DNA from: Levilactobacillus lanxiensis
GTDB taxonomy: Bacteria > Bacillota > Bacilli > Lactobacillales > Lactobacillaceae
Reading direction: 5' to 3'
Length of the DNA stretch: 64,000 nucleotides
NCBI RefSeq assembly: GCF_016861655.1
Contig: NZ_BOLN01000008.1
Location: 1 to 64,000, forward strand
Part shown: positions 43,518-52,908 of the stretch, piece by piece
Layout: every line of letters begins with the position of its first letter
How positions within the stretch are numbered: position 1 is the stretch's first letter
Position numbers and translations under genes: made by a program
Notes under the pieces: generated by a model
Databases searched by the model: none
Told to the model about the DNA's origin: nothing
What the model saw: only the letters and a program-made list of their open reading frames with translations

Positions 43518-43781
43518 CTATTCCTCCGTTTCTGATGAGTCCTTAGCGGAATCCGCTTGGTCGTTGGCCGCTGCCATCTTTAATTGGTCCGAAACAGCGT
43601 TGAACGCCATCAAGATTGCCGCGTCTTCTTTACTAATATTGGGTGACAGCTCCTTGAGCTGGGTGAACTGTTCATTCAGCACCTCAGTCACCGCCCGCAT
43701 ATGTTCGTCCGTGGCTTGCCCGACAATCGTGTAACTCTTGCCGGCAATGACGGCTTTAAAGCGGTGTGTTTCTTCAGTCAT
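43518..43781 (-). CDS. zapA: cell division protein ZapA
   Basis: An 87-residue ZapA: RFKAVIAGKSYTIVGQATDEHMRAVTEVLNEQFTQL is the dimer head, and the following helix LSPNISKEDAAILMAFNAVSDQLKMA is the coiled stalk. It bundles FtsZ at the division ring. The C-terminus is acidic and non-conserved. First gene of the zapA-cvpA-mutS2 operon; R7 lies 99 bp upstream. Confidence 0.85.
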   Translation of the reverse strand: MTEETHRFKAVIAGKSYTIVGQATDEHMRAVTEVLNEQFTQLKELSPNISKEDAAILMAFNAVSDQLKMAAANDQADSAKDSSETEE

Positions 43782-43879
43782 TTTAAAATTCCCCCTGTTT
43801 TGCGCAACGTCTTATTTTACCATTAAACAGTGGTCGGGCGCACGTTTTGGCCTTTAAAATGGTTGTAAGATTGTCCGTT

Positions 43880-44060
43880 TCGCCTGCGGTAGACAGATAC
43901 ACCGACCGTGGGGGCCAATCAAAGCCTGTGAACCGGTCTTTGACTTCGACTTTGAGCTTCGAAAAATCCGAATCTCAAAGCTCGCCCGTGGTGTAATACC
44001 GGAAATTCACCGGCCTAACACCACCGACACAGGTCTACGTATCTGTCTACCTCCGGCTAC
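43880..44060 (+). repeat. structured repeat R7 (type I, variant stems)
   Basis: Terminal arms GTAGACAGATAC (43889-43900) and GTATCTGTCTAC (44039-44050) are perfectly complementary and unlike those of any other copy. Ends GCCTGCGG and CCTCCGGC. P2 has AAAGCC..CGGTCTTT; P3 is CTTTGAG / CTCAAAG; P4 is GTGGTGT / ACACCAC (43988-43994 / 44018-44024) plus CCGG / CCGG. The CCGACACAG motif is present. Confidence 0.83.
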
Positions 44061-44206
44061 ACTCACACTGGCTTTCAGCCATTTTAACTGCAACGTTTTC
44101 TGTCCGACAGTTTCATCATCCGCTAAATACACTTTAAACTGCCACTTCCACCCACTAGCAAGCCACCCATTTACCTGTTAATCCCACCAAATTTTCTCGT
44201 CATACA

Positions 44207-44236
44207 AAAAAGGACGGAAAAATTCCGTCCTTTCGT
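44207..44236 (-). terminator. terminator of the ireB-ruvX-yrzB operon
   Basis: AAAGGACGGAA / TTCCGTCCTTTTTTG on the minus strand. Confidence 0.9.
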
Positions 44237-44245
44237 TGAAACTGA

Positions 44246-44557
44246 CTAGTCTTTTTTACCAGCGTTAGGATCAATGGTCCCATCAGCCAGGAAAGTGTTC
44301 AGTACGGATTCAACCATGTCCCACTCTTCGTCGGACTCGATCAATTGCAAGTCGCCACCGGATGGGTTAGCTGGGTCATCGTCTGCAGGTAACGCGTAGG
44401 CTTGGATGTCAACTTCCTCGTCGTCGCTCTTGCCTGAAGGGTAAATCAAGATGTATGACTTACCAAAATCGTCAGATTCAAAGGTAAACAGGACATCGTA
44501 CAGTTCTTCGTTACCATTTTCGTCAACTAATGTAATTTGTTCTTGGTCTTCGTTCAT
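44246..44557 (-). CDS. DUF1292 family protein (YrzB-like)
   Basis: A 103-residue acidic protein: ITLVDENGNEELYDVLFTFESDDFGKSYILIYPSG (about 7-41), YALPADD and the acidic helical end SDEEWDMVESVLNTFL. This is the YrzB/DUF1292 pattern, always encoded with ruvX and ireB. Function unknown. ATG at 44557 follows GTGAGG. Its start lies eight bases behind the ruvX stop. Confidence 0.85.
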   Translation of the reverse strand: MNEDQEQITLVDENGNEELYDVLFTFESDDFGKSYILIYPSGKSDDEEVDIQAYALPADDDPANPSGGDLQLIESDEEWDMVESVLNTFLADGTIDPNAGKKD

Positions 44558-44565
44558 GGGAAACC

Positions 44566-45003
44566 TCACTTTTCTTGAGTTAACTTGCCGTGACGGTCCA
44601 AATAGTTTTGGAGAATCAGTCCGGCAGCTAATTTATCGATTACTTTTTTACGTTTGCGGCGCGAAGTGTCCGCTTGTTCCACTAACATACGCTCCGCCTC
44701 AACGGTTGTCAACCGCTCGTCTTCAAAATCGACGGGCAAATGGAACCGTTCAGTTAACATCTCGCCGTACCGCTTAGATGCCGCGGCCCGGGGACCTAAC
44801 GAATTGTTCATGTTCTTGGGGAGCCCGACCACAAAGCCTTGGACTTCGTGTGTCGCCACCAGTTCTGCGACCCGATCCAACCCGAAGACTTCTTCCTCTT
44901 CTTTGATTGGAATGATCTCAATCCCTTGGGCGGTCCACCCGAGAGCATCGCTGATTGCAATACCCACGGTACGGGAACCCACGTCTAAACCCATTAACTT
45001 CAT
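44566..45003 (-). CDS. ruvX: Holliday junction resolvase-like protein RuvX/YqgF
   Basis: A 145-residue RNase H-fold protein. [31 protein letters not shown] carries the first catalytic Asp, [18 protein letters not shown] the middle motif, and [17 protein letters not shown] the later acidic residues. Family roles are pre-16S rRNA 5' processing or junction resolution. Its ATG overlaps the ireB stop by four bases. Confidence 0.9.
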   Translation of the reverse strand: MKLMGLDVGSRTVGIAISDALGWTAQGIEIIPIKEEEEVFGLDRVAELVATHEVQGFVVGLPKNMNNSLGPRAAASKRYGEMLTERFHLPVDFEDERLTTVEAERMLVEQADTSRRKRKKVIDKLAAGLILQNYLDRHGKLTQEK

Positions 45004-45272
45004 GAAGGCTTCACCGGTCCATTCTGGTTCAGATAAAAACGCACTAACTCTTCAATAATCTCGTCGCGCTCGTGCTTCCGAATCAAGTTCCGTGCATCAT
45101 TGATACGTGGAATATATGCAGGATCGCCCGATAGTAGGTAGCCGACAATCTGATTAATTGGATTATAACCCTTTTCCTCTAGTGCTTGATAGACCGTTAC
45201 CAGCGTATCATGAACGTCCTTTGGTTGGTTAGCCCCAAAGTCAAAATACATCGTTTTGTCTAATGAACTCAC
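45000..45272 (-). CDS. ireB: IreB family regulatory phosphoprotein
   Basis: A 90-residue protein, the usual IreB length. [80 protein letters not shown] covers the whole family pattern, including the N-terminal Thr region phosphorylated by the PASTA kinase in Enterococcus (cephalosporin tolerance). The GTG at 45272 is chosen because GGGGGTG precedes it. It heads the ireB-ruvX-yrzB operon downstream of alaS. Confidence 0.9.
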   Translation of the reverse strand: MSSLDKTMYFDFGANQPKDVHDTLVTVYQALEEKGYNPINQIVGYLLSGDPAYIPRINDARNLIRKHERDEIIEELVRFYLNQNGPVKPS

Positions 45273-45555
45273 TATAAAACACCCCCGCACTTCCTCGCTT
45301 AGCCTCAATTTTACTCGATTACCGCCCAAACTACAACGCACTTCAGCAATGTAATCTATTCGTAATACTGTTGCTGGGAAGGGAGCCACTCAACTCGAGC
45401 CGCTCCCTTCTCTTGACCAAGCTTTTCGCTAATTTTTTACACAGCCGGGTCGCGCCACCACTGGCAAACTCCCCAGCACCGACGGCAACACCAACCTTAA
45501 ACATGATTAATAGTTTAACAGAATGACCACAGTTTTCAAGCAAAACGCCTCAGCG

Positions 45556-48195
45556 TTAGTCTTGATCAGCCAACCAATCGGCCGCAGCCGTCATGGCATC
45601 TGGCAAGCCCGCTGGGTTCTTCCCACCGGCTTGGGCCAGGTTAGGCCGACCGCCGCCACCACCGTTGATCTTTGGTGAAATGGCTTTGATCAAATCGCCA
45701 GCCTTGACCTGCTTTTGCTTGTCCGCGCTAACGGCCACAATCAGGTTCGCCTTACCATTGACTTCCGCACCCAATACTAACACATCGGAAAGGGCTTGGT
45801 CACGCCAAGTGTCGGCTAAGGCCCGCAACTGGTCCATCTTGGAAACTTGAACCGTCCCGCTGATCAACTTGTAGTTACCAGCCGTGACCACGTTATCAAA
45901 GACAGCACCGGCCTGTTGACTAGCTAACTTGCCTTCTAAGGCCGCTTGCTTTTGTTCTAAGCTCTTGACTTGAGCTTGCAGGGCATTGACCTTCTGGGCG
46001 ACTTCAGTGACCTGAGTCACCTTCAAATCGCTTGCAACGGCATGCAAGATGTCATCGTGTTCATGCAGGTACTTGTAAGCAGCCGCAGAAGTCACGGCTT
46101 CGATCCGCCGGACACCGGCACCGACACCGGATTCTGAGGTAATCTTGAACAGGCCAATTTCATTGGTGTTCTTGACGTGGTTCCCCCCACAGAATTCGGT
46201 GACGAAATCGCCAGCACTGACGACCCGAACGACCTTACCGTACTTTTCGCTGAACAAGGCAATGGCGCCCATTTGCTTAGCGGATTCGATATCGGTTTCA
46301 ACCGTCGTCACAGGTAATTCAGCGAAGATCTTTTCGTTCACAATGGCTTCGGCCTTGGCCAAATCGGCAGGATCAACCTGACCGAAGTGGGTGAAGTCAA
46401 ACCGCAAGTAGTCCCCTTCAACCAGTGAACCGGCCTGTTGGGTGTGTTCGCCAAAGACTTCACGCAACGCCTTGTCTAACAAGTGGGTTGCGGTATGGTT
46501 CTTTTCGACCTTGCTATGGAAGATAGCATCAACCTTGAGTTGGTAAGTGGCGCCCTTCTTCAATGGGGCAACAACCGTCAACGTGTGCAGGTTCTGGCCG
46601 TTAGGGGCGTGTTGCACGTCAGCAACGTGAGCAACCACGTGACCGGCTTCGTCCAAGATGTCCCCTTTGTCAGCGACCTGGCCACCCATTTCAGCGTAGA
46701 ATGGCGTGGTGTCAAACATCGCTTCAACGGTACCAGTCGTGGCTTCGTCAGCCAGTTGGTCATCAACCACGAGTTCGGTTAACTTGCTCGTCGTTTCAAG
46801 TTGGGTGTAACCCACGTATTGGCTAGGCGTCGTCACGTTGATCAAGAGGTCGTGTTGCAGGCCCATGGCCGTTTGCTTGCCACGCGCATTACGTGCCCGA
46901 TCCTTTTGCTTTTGCATTTCGGCCTTGAAGCCGTCAACGTCGACCGTGATGTCTTGGTCATCGGCGTATTCTTCGGTCAGTTCAACTGGGAAGCCGTACG
47001 TATCGTACAACTTGAAGGCGTCGGGACCGGCGATTTGGCTACCGCCTTGCTTCTTCAGGTCAGCAATCAAGCTGTTCAGCAAGGTTAACCCACCGTCCAG
47101 CGTTTCGCCAAAGCGGTCTTCTTCGGAACGAACGACCTTGGCAATGTAATCAGCCTGAGCCAAAACGTCTGGGTAGTAAGACTGCATGATGGTCCCAACG
47201 ACGGGAACCAATTGGTCTAAGAAGGCACCCTTGATGCCTAACTTTTGGCCATTCACAACAGCCCGCCGAATCAAACGACGGATGACATAGCCCCGGCCTT
47301 CGTTACCAGGCAGCGCACCGTCACCGATGGCAAATGTGATGGCCCGCGCGTGGTCCGCAATCACCTTGAAGGACACGTCGTCTTCCTTGTTAACACCATA
47401 CTTCTTGCCATCGCTGAGTTCAGCGGTCTTTTCAATGATTGGCATGAACAAGTCGGTTTCAAAGTTCGTCCGAGCGTTTTGGAAAATCGAAACGACCCGT
47501 TCGAGCCCCATCCCCGTATCAATGTTCTTCCGCGGCAATGGCTTGTAACTGCCATCGGGTTCGTGGTTGAACTGGGAGAACACGATGTTCCAAACTTCCA
47601 GGTAGCGTTCGTTTTCGCCACCAGGGTAGTTTTCAGGATCGTCATCGGCCAGATTGTTAAAGGCTTCACCACGGTCGTAGAAAATTTCGGAGTCAGGACC
47701 AGAAGGACCCTCACCAATATCCCAGAAGTTATCTTCGACAGCGATGATGTGATCAGGGGCGACACCAGCAGCCTCCCAATCAGTCTTGGCGTCGGTATCC
47801 TTTGGGTAAACGGTCATGTACAGTTTATCTGGATCCCAGCCGAACCAGTCTGGGGACGTTAAGAGTTCCCATGCCCAAGTGATGGCTTCTTTCTTAAAGT
47901 AATCACCCACTGAGAAGTTCCCGAGCATTTCAAATAACGTATGGTGCCGTGCGGTCTTCCCAACGTTTTCAATATCGTTTGTCCGAATACTCTTTTGAGA
48001 ACTGGTCAAACGGGGATTCTCTGGCACAACTTGGCCGGAGAAGTATTTCTTCATCGTGGCAACCCCGGAGTTGATCCACAGTAATGATGGATCATCCTTG
48101 GGAACCAGTGATGCACTAGGCTCAATCGTGTGGCCCTTCGACTTGAAAAAGTCGAGGTACATTTGCCGAATCTGACTACTAGTTAGCTCTTTCAT
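45556..48195 (-). CDS. alaS: alanyl-tRNA synthetase
   Basis: An 879-residue class II AlaRS. The catalytic core (about 1-450) has SSQIRQMYLDFFKSKGHTIEPSASLVPKDDPSLLWINSGVATMKKYFSG and GMGLERVVSIFQNA. The editing domain holds HTATHLLDKALREVFG (about 565-580) and CGGNHVKNTNEIGLF (about 663-677), which together give the zinc-binding His/Cys set that clears mischarged Ser/Gly. The DHHA1 end is INGGGGGRPNLAQAGGKNP. It charges tRNA-Ala and is controlled by the T-box leader upstream. Confidence 0.95.
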   Translation of the reverse strand: MKELTSSQIRQMYLDFFKSKGHTIEPSASLVPKDDPSLLWINSGVATMKKYFSGQVVPENPRLTSSQKSIRTNDIENVGKTARHHTLFEMLGNFSVGDYFKKEAITWAWELLTSPDWFGWDPDKLYMTVYPKDTDAKTDWEAAGVAPDHIIAVEDNFWDIGEGPSGPDSEIFYDRGEAFNNLADDDPENYPGGENERYLEVWNIVFSQFNHEPDGSYKPLPRKNIDTGMGLERVVSIFQNARTNFETDLFMPIIEKTAELSDGKKYGVNKEDDVSFKVIADHARAITFAIGDGALPGNEGRGYVIRRLIRRAVVNGQKLGIKGAFLDQLVPVVGTIMQSYYPDVLAQADYIAKVVRSEEDRFGETLDGGLTLLNSLIADLKKQGGSQIAGPDAFKLYDTYGFPVELTEEYADDQDITVDVDGFKAEMQKQKDRARNARGKQTAMGLQHDLLINVTTPSQYVGYTQLETTSKLTELVVDDQLADEATTGTVEAMFDTTPFYAEMGGQVADKGDILDEAGHVVAHVADVQHAPNGQNLHTLTVVAPLKKGATYQLKVDAIFHSKVEKNHTATHLLDKALREVFGEHTQQAGSLVEGDYLRFDFTHFGQVDPADLAKAEAIVNEKIFAELPVTTVETDIESAKQMGAIALFSEKYGKVVRVVSAGDFVTEFCGGNHVKNTNEIGLFKITSESGVGAGVRRIEAVTSAAAYKYLHEHDDILHAVASDLKVTQVTEVAQKVNALQAQVKSLEQKQAALEGKLASQQAGAVFDNVVTAGNYKLISGTVQVSKMDQLRALADTWRDQALSDVLVLGAEVNGKANLIVAVSADKQKQVKAGDLIKAISPKINGGGGGRPNLAQAGGKNPAGLPDAMTAAADWLADQD

Positions 48196-48430
48196 CTCTC
48201 AAATACCTCCAAAAATGTCAAAAACACCGTTGCCCGTAGAGACGCCGAAGCGCGGTACCACTCTACTTGCAACGATGTTTTAATCGTTAACCTCTTAAAC
48301 TCATAACGCTGAGTCGCGATGTTCCTGAGGGAGCGCCACTGAATCCATGAGTCGTTTTTCACAGCAACCAAAACGTTTCTGAAAGTCATGGGGTCAGGGT
48401 ATGTCCTCGATAGTATATTTAAATGTCCAC
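48196..48430 (-). promoter_or_regulatory. T-box riboswitch leader of alaS
   Basis: The minus-strand leader has the T-box AGAGTGGTACCGCG (48251-48264) and an overlapping terminator (48220-48274: CGTTGC..GTAGAG / CTCTAC..GCAACG then GTGTTTTT). Stem I pairs CCTGA with TCAGG and CCATGA with TCATGG; its internal loop contains GGCGCTCC, offering GCU (or GCG) as an Ala specifier. Uncharged tRNA-Ala should stabilise the antiterminator and turn alaS on. The exact specifier is my reading. Confidence 0.88.
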
Positions 48431-48435
48431 TTGAA

Positions 48436-48464
48436 ATTATAGGTGTGGCGCACTTTCTTGTCAA
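48436..48464 (-). promoter_or_regulatory. alaS promoter
   Basis: Perfect minus-strand TTGACA (48459-48464), 17-bp spacer, TATAAT (48436-48441). Confidence 0.85.
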
Positions 48465-48704
48465 CTAAACGTTCGGGAAAACTTTGGGGTGAACGCCAGC
48501 TGTCTGCATCGCCTGCCGGACGGCCAATCGGCTTAGACTGGTTTGGGGCGTTCCCGTCTGAACTTATTTGTCGTGTGTTTAAGCTTATTGACGGTTGTGT
48601 AGGACCTGGCTTCCCTTGATTGGCTGCATCTTTGCTGGCTGTGCTGGCTTACTGCGCTATTCTTGCTCTCGCCAGTCTATTCGGAAACTTGCGGCTTCTG
48701 AAAC

Positions 48705-48817
48705 GTGCTCCACAGGACAGGTCCCTGCGCTTAGCAAAAAGAGAGTCCCAAGCCGGCTTTGCCGACTTGAGACTCTCTTCTCGCTAATGCTCAGGACCTA
48801 ACCGCCCTGTTCCGCAC
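48705..48817 (-). terminator. helicase terminator inside a longer quasi-palindrome
   Basis: The core (48736-48779) is a GAGAGTC.CAAG.CGGC hairpin with TTTTT on the minus strand. Outside it GGTCC/GGACC, ACAGG/CCTGT and GTGC/GCAC continue the pairing to 113 bases in all. It begins four bases behind the helicase stop. Confidence 0.75.
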
Positions 48818-48821
48818 TCTT

Positions 48822-50180
48822 TTATTGATACCGATCCGACTCGCGCTTGCGCCGCTTGCGTTCATTTCTGGCGCTTTGGCGTTGGGCGATTCGCCGTTCT
48901 TGGTCTTTTCTACGGTGAATTTCTTGCTTGATTTGGTGCTTGTAGCCTGGCTTGATTTTCTTCTTCTTTTTCATAACGAAACCAATCAAACCTGGATCAA
49001 GCTTTTCGGTACTCTTGTTCCGTTGCGTCCGGCGGTTCCGGTCGTAGGAATCGATGATTTCACCGTTGCTGATTCGCTTAGGCTGGAACTTGATGCCCAT
49101 GGCTTCAATCTCAGCGACCTTGGCTTCTTCATCTGGTGAGTACAACGTGATGGCCGTTCCGTGCATCCCCTGACGACCCGTCCGGCCGACCCGGTGGACG
49201 AAGAAGTCTAAGTCTTCTGGAATGTCATCGTTGATCACGTGGGAGACCCCTTCAATATCAATTCCCCGGGCAGCCAAGTCGGTGGCCACAACGAATTGGA
49301 ATTGGAGGTTCTTGACTTCACGCATGACCCGCTTCCGTTCACGAGGCTTGATGCCCCCATGAATCATGGCGACCTTCATGCCCTGGGCCTGCAAGAAGTC
49401 GTGGATTTGTTCAACCCGCGTCTTGGTGTTGGCGAAGATCAGGACCAGGTAAGGCTCACCCATGGTAATCAATTGGTAGATCAATTGGTTACGGTTCTGA
49501 CCTTTGGTTGAAATCAACCAATTGTCGATCGTATCAGAAATAATCGTATCGGTAGGAATTTCTTCAACGACTGGATGGTTCATGTACTTCTTTAAGAAGG
49601 GATTCAATCGTTGCGGAATGGTGGCCGAGAAGACCATCATTTGTAAGTCTTTCGGCATCCGCCCAGCAATCCGGTCGACTTGGTCCAAGAACCCAAGGTC
49701 CAGGGTCATGTCGGCTTCATCCACGACAAATTGGCGTGCGGTATGCACATCCAAGGCGTCAGATTGGATCAAGTCCATGACCCGACCGGGCGTCCCGATA
49801 ACCAATTGGGGTTGGAAGTGCCGCAGTTTTTCAACTTGGCGCTTCTTGTCGGTCCCCCCGACGTAGTTCCCAATCCGAATTTCAAATGGGGATTCAGCAG
49901 CTAATTGTTCAGCGGCCGTGTGAATTTGGTAAGCCAGTTCCCGGCTAGGCGTGGTAATGACGGCCTGAACCTGGTTTTCTGACGTTAACTGGTTAAAGAT
50001 GGGCAGTAAGAACGTATGCGTCTTCCCGCTCCCAGTCTGGGATTGGCCCACGACATCTTTGCCCGAAGCAATCACGGGAATTAATTTTTCCTGGACCTTG
50101 GTCGGGGTCGCGAAACCAATCTTTTGCAAGGCCGTCATTAAGTACGGCTGCAAGTTGAATTGTTTAAAATCTGCGGTCAT
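48822..50180 (-). CDS. DEAD-box RNA helicase (CshB-like)
   Basis: A 452-residue RNA helicase. Q motif FNLQPYLMTALQKIGFATPTKVQEKLIP (about 8-35), Walker A SQTGSGKT (about 48-55), DEAD in VVDEADMTLDLGFLD (about 150-165), SAT in FSATIP (about 182) and HRVGRTGR (about 325). The last 70 residues are a Lys/Arg/Gln-rich tail that should bind RNA. Its length and tail fit CshB, a cold-shock and mRNA-turnover/ribosome helicase. Its ATG overlaps the nrnA stop (ATGA). Confidence 0.9.
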   Translation of the reverse strand: MTADFKQFNLQPYLMTALQKIGFATPTKVQEKLIPVIASGKDVVGQSQTGSGKTHTFLLPIFNQLTSENQVQAVITTPSRELAYQIHTAAEQLAAESPFEIRIGNYVGGTDKKRQVEKLRHFQPQLVIGTPGRVMDLIQSDALDVHTARQFVVDEADMTLDLGFLDQVDRIAGRMPKDLQMMVFSATIPQRLNPFLKKYMNHPVVEEIPTDTIISDTIDNWLISTKGQNRNQLIYQLITMGEPYLVLIFANTKTRVEQIHDFLQAQGMKVAMIHGGIKPRERKRVMREVKNLQFQFVVATDLAARGIDIEGVSHVINDDIPEDLDFFVHRVGRTGRQGMHGTAITLYSPDEEAKVAEIEAMGIKFQPKRISNGEIIDSYDRNRRTQRNKSTEKLDPGLIGFVMKKKKKIKPGYKHQIKQEIHRRKDQERRIAQRQSARNERKRRKRESDRYQ

Positions 50181-51142
50181 TCATTTTCTCCTTTAGTGTT
50201 AGCCACTAACTCATCGAGCTCGTGAATAACTTGGTCAATTTCTGCCTGATCGTGGGCTGTGGCACCACTGGCCAAGGCGTGACCGCCCCCACCGTGGTTC
50301 TTAGCCAATTCGTTGATGGAAGGTCCCTTTGAACGCAACCGAATGCGGAAGGTCTTGTCCTTGGCTTCAACGAAGATGGCCCAAGCCACAACGGAGGTGA
50401 TCTTACCGGGCAATGGCACGACGGCGGATGTGGAGTCACTGGCAGCGAGGCCAAAGGACTCCACGATTTCGTCGGTCAGCTTCAAATAAGCCGCCCCACT
50501 AGGCAAAATTTCTAAGTTCTGGTAAACGTAAGCGGACAACCGCGCCATTTCTGGGGAAATTTCATCCTCAGCCTGGTTGACGTCCGTCATTGAGAAGTTG
50601 TAAGTCAGTAACTTACTGGCAACGGCAAACGTGTTGGCTGACGTAGCCGGGTACATGAACCGCCCGGTGTCGCCAATGATGCCGGCATAAAGTAGTCGTG
50701 CCGCATCGTCAGGCATGGTGAGTGCCGCGGCATTCTTGGCATACCAATCATAAATGATTTCGGACGTGCTGGACGCTTGATCCAACACCCATTGAATGTC
50801 GCCAAAGGCATCGTCATTCGGATGATGGTCGATCTTGATGACCGCGGCCCCAGTGGACCACCGTTCATCATCGACTCGAGGCTGGTTAGCGGTGTCCACA
50901 ACAATCACTAACGCACCCTGATAAACGCCATCTTCCACGTCTTGGTCGGCTTGGCCCATCCAGTCGAAGCCAGGGTAATGCTTACCCACAGCCAGAACCT
51001 TTTTTTCTGGGAAGCTCGCTTGTAAAATGTCCCGTAAAGCCAGTTGAGCCCCGATACAATCGGGATCAGGCCGCTGGTGACGGTGAATAATAATTGTCTG
51101 ATACTTTTTGATTTCTTCTAAAATGGCAGCTTCAATAGCCAT
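50177..51142 (-). CDS. DHH/DHHA1 phosphoesterase, NrnA-like (oligoribonuclease/pAp phosphatase)
   Basis: A 321-residue two-domain phosphoesterase. The DHH domain shows HRHQRPDPDCIGAQLALRDIL (about 21-41), VIVDTANQPR (about 82-91) and VIKIDHHPNDDAFGD (about 106-120); the DHHA1 domain ends with NHGGGGHALASGATA (about 285-299). Family members degrade nano-RNA or pAp; some hydrolyse pApA from cyclic-di-AMP. It is co-transcribed with the helicase, consistent with RNA turnover. R8 lies 115 bp upstream. Confidence 0.9.
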   Translation of the reverse strand: MAIEAAILEEIKKYQTIIIHRHQRPDPDCIGAQLALRDILQASFPEKKVLAVGKHYPGFDWMGQADQDVEDGVYQGALVIVVDTANQPRVDDERWSTGAAVIKIDHHPNDDAFGDIQWVLDQASSTSEIIYDWYAKNAAALTMPDDAARLLYAGIIGDTGRFMYPATSANTFAVASKLLTYNFSMTDVNQAEDEISPEMARLSAYVYQNLEILPSGAAYLKLTDEIVESFGLAASDSTSAVVPLPGKITSVVAWAIFVEAKDKTFRIRLRSKGPSINELAKNHGGGGHALASGATAHDQAEIDQVIHELDELVANTKGENE

Positions 51143-51256
51143 AGGTTCACCCGTTTTCTATCCGATTTTTTCGACCAAGACGCGTCGATACCGCGTTTCA
51201 GTATACAAGTTTTAGCGCGCAATTTCAATAAAACTCGGCTGGTAGGGTTAAACCAT

Positions 51257-51434
51257 CGCCTCCGGGGTGAGAAAAATTGGACCGGAACGCGGTGGGCAGG
51301 ACGTCCAGAGCCAAAGAGCGGTCTCTGAACTCGCTTTGAACCTCTGAGAAACGAGTTTCAAAGTCGCCATTTCTTAAGGGTTCCCCTTAAGAAATCCCAC
51401 GGCTGAGTCCATTTTTCCCACCCCTGCGGCTGAC
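51257..51434 (+). repeat. structured repeat R8 (type II)
   Basis: Arms GGGGTGAGAAAAAT and ATTTTTCCCACCCC pair with one mismatch. Ends GCCTCCGG and CCTGCGGC. P2 pairs CAGAG with CTCTG around GCCAAAGAGCGGTC. P3 is CTTTGAA / TTCAAAG. P4 is ATTTCTTAAGGG / CCCTTAAGAAAT (51369-51380 / 51384-51395), 12 bp perfect and unlike other copies. Lies midway between nrnA and dinB. Confidence 0.85.
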
Positions 51435-51553
51435 ATTGGTTGAACCCACGCTGCCGCATTTCATTAATCTTGTCGCTAATTGTCATTAATCACTGTTCCT
51501 GTAAGCTTGCTTTAATTCCTAACTACCGATAGCCTGACCTCGTCCAACATTTT

Positions 51554-52660
51554 CTACTCATCGCCACTAAACAGTGGCAACTTGACGTTTTCAAAAGTTT
51601 GCGCGGCTAGTCCGGTTAGCGTGATGCCCAGCAAGCGGACCTGCTCGTCATCCCTGGCCACGCTGTGGTAGAGGTCCAGGGCTAAGTCGTAATAGATGTT
51701 GGCGTCGTTGGCAATGAAGTCCGTTTGGGTCACGCGCTTCGTGATGGTGTTAAACTCGCTGTCCCGTAGTTTGAGCACCAGCGTCTTACCGTGCCGTTGC
51801 TTTTGTTTGACCGTTGCCGCGACCATTTCTGCCAGTCGTTGCAATTGTGTTTCCACCTCACCGACCGACGACAAGGGTGGCCCATACGTGCGCTCCTTGC
51901 CAATCGACTTGCGTTCGCGCAGATACTCGACCGGCCGCTCATCAATACCGCGTACCCGTTGATACAAAATGTAACCGAACTTACCGAAGTCGTGGATCAA
52001 TTCCAATTGGGATTTTTGATACAGGTCCGCCCCGGTTTGAATGCCCAGCTCATGCATTTTAGGCACGGTCTTCTTGCCCACGCCCCGGTAACGTTCAATC
52101 GGCAACCCCATCAAAAAATCGTGTGCGTCCTCCGGTAGAATCACGCTCACGCCGACCGGCTTACGGAAGTCCGAGGCCTCCTTGGCCAGAAATTTACTAT
52201 AGGAAATGCCGGTCGAACAGGTCAAATGGGTCTTATCAAAAATCTCCACCTGAATCTCGTGAGCCACCTGAACCGCCGAGCGGATGTGTTTCTTATTCTC
52301 CGTGATGTCCAAGTAGGCTTCATCAAACGCCACGGTTTCAATTTTATCCGTGTACTCATGAAAAATTTCGTGAATCTGGTCGGAAATTTCGCGGTAATGG
52401 GGGAAGTCTGGGGTCTTATACGTCGCGTGCGGGGCCAGTTTAAACGCCTCGTTGGCATTCATGGCGGAATGCACGCCTAGCTGTCGCGCCACGTAATTGG
52501 CCGTGGTCACAACGCCGCGACCGCCAGTCGTTCGGGGATCTCTGGCAATGATCAGCGCGTGACCCTTGAACTCGGGGTGGTCCCGTTCTTCAATCGACGC
52601 GTAAAACGCATCCATGTCGACGTGAATGATTTTTCTTTGCGTGTATTTTTCTGGGACCAC
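51554..52660 (-). CDS. dinB: DNA polymerase IV
   Basis: A 368-residue Y-family translesion polymerase. [21 protein letters not shown] (about 10-30) holds the first catalytic Asp, [11 protein letters not shown] (about 106-116) the other acidic pair, [21 protein letters not shown] (about 142-162) the nucleotide-binding site; [18 protein letters not shown] is the helix-hairpin-helix. The C-terminal KLPLF resembles a beta-clamp-binding motif. The GTG at 52660 follows AAGGAGGGG. A LexA-type box lies in its promoter 420 bp upstream, so SOS induction is likely; R9 lies between promoter and start. Confidence 0.93.
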   Translation of the reverse strand: MVPEKYTQRKIIHVDMDAFYASIEERDHPEFKGHALIIARDPRTTGGRGVVTTANYVARQLGVHSAMNANEAFKLAPHATYKTPDFPHYREISDQIHEIFHEYTDKIETVAFDEAYLDITENKKHIRSAVQVAHEIQVEIFDKTHLTCSTGISYSKFLAKEASDFRKPVGVSVILPEDAHDFLMGLPIERYRGVGKKTVPKMHELGIQTGADLYQKSQLELIHDFGKFGYILYQRVRGIDERPVEYLRERKSIGKERTYGPPLSSVGEVETQLQRLAEMVAATVKQKQRHGKTLVLKLRDSEFNTITKRVTQTDFIANDANIYYDLALDLYHSVARDDEQVRLLGITLTGLAAQTFENVKLPLFSGDE

Positions 52661-52708
52661 AGCCGTCCCCTCCTTTCCACGATGTAACAAAACGCTTGTC
52701 GAATCGGT

Positions 52709-52908
52709 ACGTTCCCGGCAGCGGATTCAAGGTGCCCTGCTGTGGGGAACGGTTCCAGCCTGAGGGGCGGTCTTCCACCTCGCCAGGAAACCTCGCAAAG
52801 ATTCGCGAGTTTCCCTGGTCGTCCCGTGCTCTAGGCTGTAAAACCACCAGCCAAGAGCACCGACACAGCTGATCACCTTGATCCGCCTCTGGTCACTTAG
52901 ACTAGCCA
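52709..52908 (+). repeat. structured repeat R9 (type I)
   Basis: Closing stem GCGGATTCAAGGTG.. pairs with ..CACCTTGATCCGC. P3 pairs CCAGG.AAC..CGC with GCG.GTTTCCCTGG. P4 is GTGCTCT / AGAGCAC (52826-52832 / 52854-52860) plus GGCTG / CAGCC; here a mismatch seen in most copies is a G-C pair. Plus orientation, 49 bp before dinB and inside its predicted leader. Confidence 0.85.

Noticed and set aside
45343-45543. 66-codon ORF between alaS and ireB
   Set aside because: No convincing ribosome site, odd composition, and it covers a GAAGGGAGC/GCTCCCTTC hairpin (45378-45411). Left as unproven.
52590-52847. ORF spanning R9 and the dinB start
   Set aside because: It overlaps the real dinB start in another frame and crosses the repeat; no ribosome site.
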